From positions 124,001 through 188,000 of the forward strand of contig NZ_CP019327.1 of the NCBI RefSeq assembly GCF_001971705.1: DNA of 64,000 nucleotides, given 5' to 3'. The notes under the pieces were generated by a model. The model was not told the origin of the DNA, ran no database searches, and worked only from the letters and a program-made list of their open reading frames with translations. The position numbers were made by a program, and so were the translations under genes. This stretch comes from Natronorubrum daqingense (GTDB taxonomy: Archaea; Halobacteriota; Halobacteria; Halobacteriales; Natrialbaceae). This document shows, in pieces, positions 61,826 through 64,000 of this stretch. Positions within the stretch are counted from its first letter, which is position 1. Each line of letters starts with the position of its first letter.

Positions 61826-63463
61826 TTAATCGTGACGGAACGACCGCTGACCCGTAAACGCCATCGCAATATCGTGTTCGTTCGCCGCCTCGATCACGTC
61901 GTCGTCGTTGACCGACCCGCCGGGCTGGACGACCGCCTCGATACCGGCCTTCGCAGCCTCTTCGATGCCGTCCGGGAACGGGAAGAACGCGTCCGAGGCC
62001 ATGACCGCACCCTCGGCGTCCTTGCCTTCTGCATGCTCGTCCGCTTTCATCGCCGCGAGGCGAACTGCGTCGACTCGAGAGACCTGTCCCATCCCGACGC
62101 CGACCGTCTCCGTGCCGTCTGCGAAGAGGATGCCGTTCGATTTCACGTGTTTGAGCGTCTGCCAGGCGAAGACCATCGACTCGAGTTCCTCGTCGCTTGG
62201 CTCGCGCTCGGTGACGACCTCGAGGTCGTCGACCGAGATTGTCTGGAGGTCCCGTTCTTGCACGAGCCGGCCGCCGACGAGTGGTTTCTCGGTAAAGCGC
62301 TCCGTGGACTCACCCAACGCTCCGACGTCGAGCACGCGAAGATTGTCCTTCTCGAAGAGCACCTCGAGGGCGTCGTCCGTATAGCCCGGCGCGACGACGA
62401 CCTCCTTGAACGAGTCAATCACTTGCTCGGCGGTCTCGGCGTCGCACTCCCGATTGAGCGCGACAATGCCGCCGAAGGCGCTCATCGGGTCCGTCGAGAG
62501 GGCCTTCTCGTAGGCCTTGGCAAGCGAATCCGCCGTGGCACAGCCTGCGGGGTTAGTATGTTTGATGACCGCGGCGGCTGGTTCGTCGAACTCCTTGATC
62601 AGGTCGAGCGCACCGTCGGCGTCGTTGTAGTTGTTGTAGCTCAGGGCCTTCGCGCCCTCGTTCAGCTGGTCGGCGTGGACGACGCTAGCCTCGTCGGTGG
62701 TGTAGTCGGCGTAGACGGCGGCGTCTTGGTGTGGATTTTCTCCGTAGCGGAGGGTATCGACGCGATCGCTCGAGGAGAGTCGGCGAGCGGGAAGCCCGTC
62801 GTGATCGTCGCTGTCGGTACTCGCGATGTCCGACTCGACGCGCGCCTCACCCGCCTCGAGATCGATGTCCACTGCGTCCTCAGAAAACCACTTCACCGCA
62901 CGCGGGTACGCGCGGAACTCGCCCTCGTAGAGGACTCGCTCTTTTAGACCGTCCACGTCGTCACCCTCGTAGACCGGGATCGGTTCCTGCGTGACGATCG
63001 GACCGCCGTCGACCTCGCTCTCGAGGACCGCGCCGTCTTCGTCCGTCGCGTCGGTCACGACGTGGACCGTACAGCCCGTGACCGAGACGTTCGCCTCGAG
63101 CGCGTCGCCCCAGGCGTCCATGCCGGGGAAGGCGGGCAGCAGGGAGGGGTGAACGTTCAGGGTCGTCGGGGCCTCGGAAAGGAAGGTATCCGAGAGGATC
63201 CGCATGTAGCCGTCGAGGCAGACGAGGTCAAAGTCGTACCCCGAGAGAGCCTCGAGGACGGCTTCCTCGTGGGTCGCTCGATCCATCCCGTCCTCGAGCG
63301 GGACGACTTCGGTCGGAATATCGCGCTCGGCGGCGGCCTCGAGCACCGGCGCGTCTTCGTCGTTCGTGAGGACGACGGCGAGGTCGGCTCCTCCCGGTCG
63401 TCGGTCGGCGATGTTCAACAGGTTGCGCCCTCGGTTGCCGGCCATCCCGGCGATTCGCGTCAT
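61826..63463 (-). CDS. purH: PurN-PurH fusion: GAR and AICAR transformylases
   Basis: This 545-residue protein joins two formyl-THF-dependent steps of IMP synthesis. Residues 1-190 are PurN: MTRIAGMAGNRGRNLLNIAD, LVCLDGYMRILSDTFL, NVHPSLLPAFPG (Asn-x-His) and VTDATDEDGAVLE (Asp). Residues 205-545 are the AICAR transformylase half of PurH: DTLRYGENPHQDAAVYADY, IKHTNPAGCATADSLAKAYE, SAFGGIVALN, and the tail AFTGQRSFRHD. The IMP cyclohydrolase domain usual in PurH is missing, so another enzyme must close the ring. The start is at 63463. It is divergent from purB. Confidence 0.92.
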   Translation of the reverse strand: MTRIAGMAGNRGRNLLNIADRRPGGADLAVVLTNDEDAPVLEAAAERDIPTEVVPLEDGMDRATHEEAVLEALSGYDFDLVCLDGYMRILSDTFLSEAPTTLNVHPSLLPAFPGMDAWGDALEANVSVTGCTVHVVTDATDEDGAVLESEVDGGPIVTQEPIPVYEGDDVDGLKERVLYEGEFRAYPRAVKWFSEDAVDIDLEAGEARVESDIASTDSDDHDGLPARRLSSSDRVDTLRYGENPHQDAAVYADYTTDEASVVHADQLNEGAKALSYNNYNDADGALDLIKEFDEPAAAVIKHTNPAGCATADSLAKAYEKALSTDPMSAFGGIVALNRECDAETAEQVIDSFKEVVVAPGYTDDALEVLFEKDNLRVLDVGALGESTERFTEKPLVGGRLVQERDLQTISVDDLEVVTEREPSDEELESMVFAWQTLKHVKSNGILFADGTETVGVGMGQVSRVDAVRLAAMKADEHAEGKDAEGAVMASDAFFPFPDGIEEAAKAGIEAVVQPGGSVNDDDVIEAANEHDIAMAFTGQRSFRHD

Positions 63464-63640
63464 ATGCAGATGCCCGCCCGCGAAGGGCAAAGTGGTTGCG
63501 GTCTCGTTGACTGAAGTATGCACAAACGTGTATCTCTGCGGCAGTATTTCCGACGACGGTGCTCGAGATATGCACGCTCGTGGCCCTGTACGGGGGCGAC
63601 TTCGATACGCTTTTGCACCGCCTGGGGAAAGCATTCCAAC

Positions 63641-64000
63641 ATGACCGAAACCGACGCCCTGTACGCCGTTTCGCCGCTGGACGGCCGCTACGGCAGCCGG
63701 ACTGCGCCGCTGTCGCCGTACGTCAGCGAGGCCGCGCTCATGCGTGCACGCGTCCGCGTCGAAGTCGAGTACCTGTTCGCACTCGCCGACCTCGAGGCGA
63801 CGCCACTCGAAATCGACGCCGACGAACGCGACCAGCTTCGAGGCTTGTACGAACACTTCGCGGAGGAAGACGCCCGACTCATCAAGACGCTCGAGACGGA
63901 GGGCTACGCCGAGTTCGAAGCGACCAATCACGACGTCAAAGCCGTCGAGTACTTCGTCCGCCACCGGCTGTCCGAGGACAGCGACGCCTCGGCGTGGATC
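63641..64000 (+). CDS. purB: Adenylosuccinate lyase, N-terminal part
   Basis: The last 120 codons of the window start this gene and run off its end. MTETDALYAVSPLDGRYGSR, TAPLSPYVSEAALMRARVRV, EYLFALADLEAT and EATNHDVKAVEYF are typical of PurB, with the NHDVKAVEYF motif near the active site. It cleaves SAICAR and adenylosuccinate. The PurNH gene lies divergently 177 bp away, so the two IMP-pathway genes share a promoter region. Confidence 0.93.
   Translation, partial: MTETDALYAVSPLDGRYGSRTAPLSPYVSEAALMRARVRVEVEYLFALADLEATPLEIDADERDQLRGLYEHFAEEDARLIKTLETEGYAEFEATNHDVKAVEYFVRHRLSEDSDASAWI

Noticed and set aside
61832-62947. Long plus-strand reading frame opposite purNH
   Set aside because: It is antisense to a well-supported gene. 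High-GC haloarchaeal codon bias creates long antisense frames, and the translation lacks any domain pattern.
1-64000. tRNA and rRNA genes
   Set aside because: Sequences resembling a T-arm (GGTTCAAAT-like, for instance near 28622) lack the matching acceptor and anticodon stems, so none was called.

Overview
This window is a stretch of haloarchaeal chromosome. The organism is probably a Natrialbales-type member of the class Halobacteria. The evidence is high GC with heavy use of CTCGAG, very acidic proteins, many leaderless genes with a TATA element about 27 bp upstream of ATG, Tat-type lipoprotein signals, and families restricted to haloarchaea (HalOD1, Bat/HTH_10 regulators, DUF7344-like, DUF5812-like, DUF7511-like). 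It also has archaeal information-processing genes: ArcS, TgtA, TrmY, Pus10, aIF5B, Nob1, SecDF and a split GMP synthase. No rRNA, tRNA or CRISPR array was found. Most of the window is ordinary chromosome with a few less GC-rich accessory patches.

Layout, 0-16 kb. The window opens in the last codons of an Orc1/Cdc6 gene. A three-gene overlapping operon follows: a RadA-like protein with a ruined Walker A motif, a small protein, and a PolB2-type DNA polymerase with an altered motif C. Just upstream of its TATA box is a repeat cluster that looks like an operator. Next is a translationally coupled signalling operon of a multi-PAS/GAF histidine kinase, a stand-alone receiver, and a receiver-GAF-Bat regulator. 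After an EEP-family nuclease and a formyltransferase-like gene come both archaeosine enzymes, ArcS and TgtA, with a TRAM protein and a HalOD1 protein between them.

16-25 kb is a surface-protein island. Two tandem paralogues consist of short pentapeptide-like solenoid blocks separated by long Asp/Glu linkers. They are followed by a DUF4397 protein with acidic linkers, a polysaccharide deacetylase interrupted by 26 consecutive Asp, and a small acidic lipoprotein. A 28-bp tandem repeat and a sulfatase relic lie in the same region.

25-46 kb is mostly housekeeping. TrmY and Pus10 act successively on position 54 of tRNA. Also present are an HtrA protease, RNase HII, a Ca/cation exchanger, SecD/SecF, a TrmB-like regulator with a palindromic operator candidate, Pgi, a CPBP protease, and a Nob1/PRC-barrel/aIF5B ribosome-biogenesis group. 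Acyltransferase and membrane-protein genes follow.

46-64 kb is metabolic. PyrG, the GMP synthase ATPase subunit and a small Rossmann-like protein form an overlapping nucleotide operon. 5-formyl-THF cyclo-ligase and MoaB follow, then an MDR oxidoreductase, type I IPP isomerase, a FemAB-like GNAT protein, and an Lrp regulator divergent from CarA with a perfect inverted repeat between them. An iron-type substrate-binding protein and a flavoprotein lie behind two DtxR/IdeR-like boxes. A PurN-PurH fusion is divergent from PurB, which runs off the end of the window. Purine and pyrimidine synthesis (PyrG, GuaAb, CarA, PurNH, PurB) and folate one-carbon supply (MthfS) are thus concentrated in the last 16 kb.
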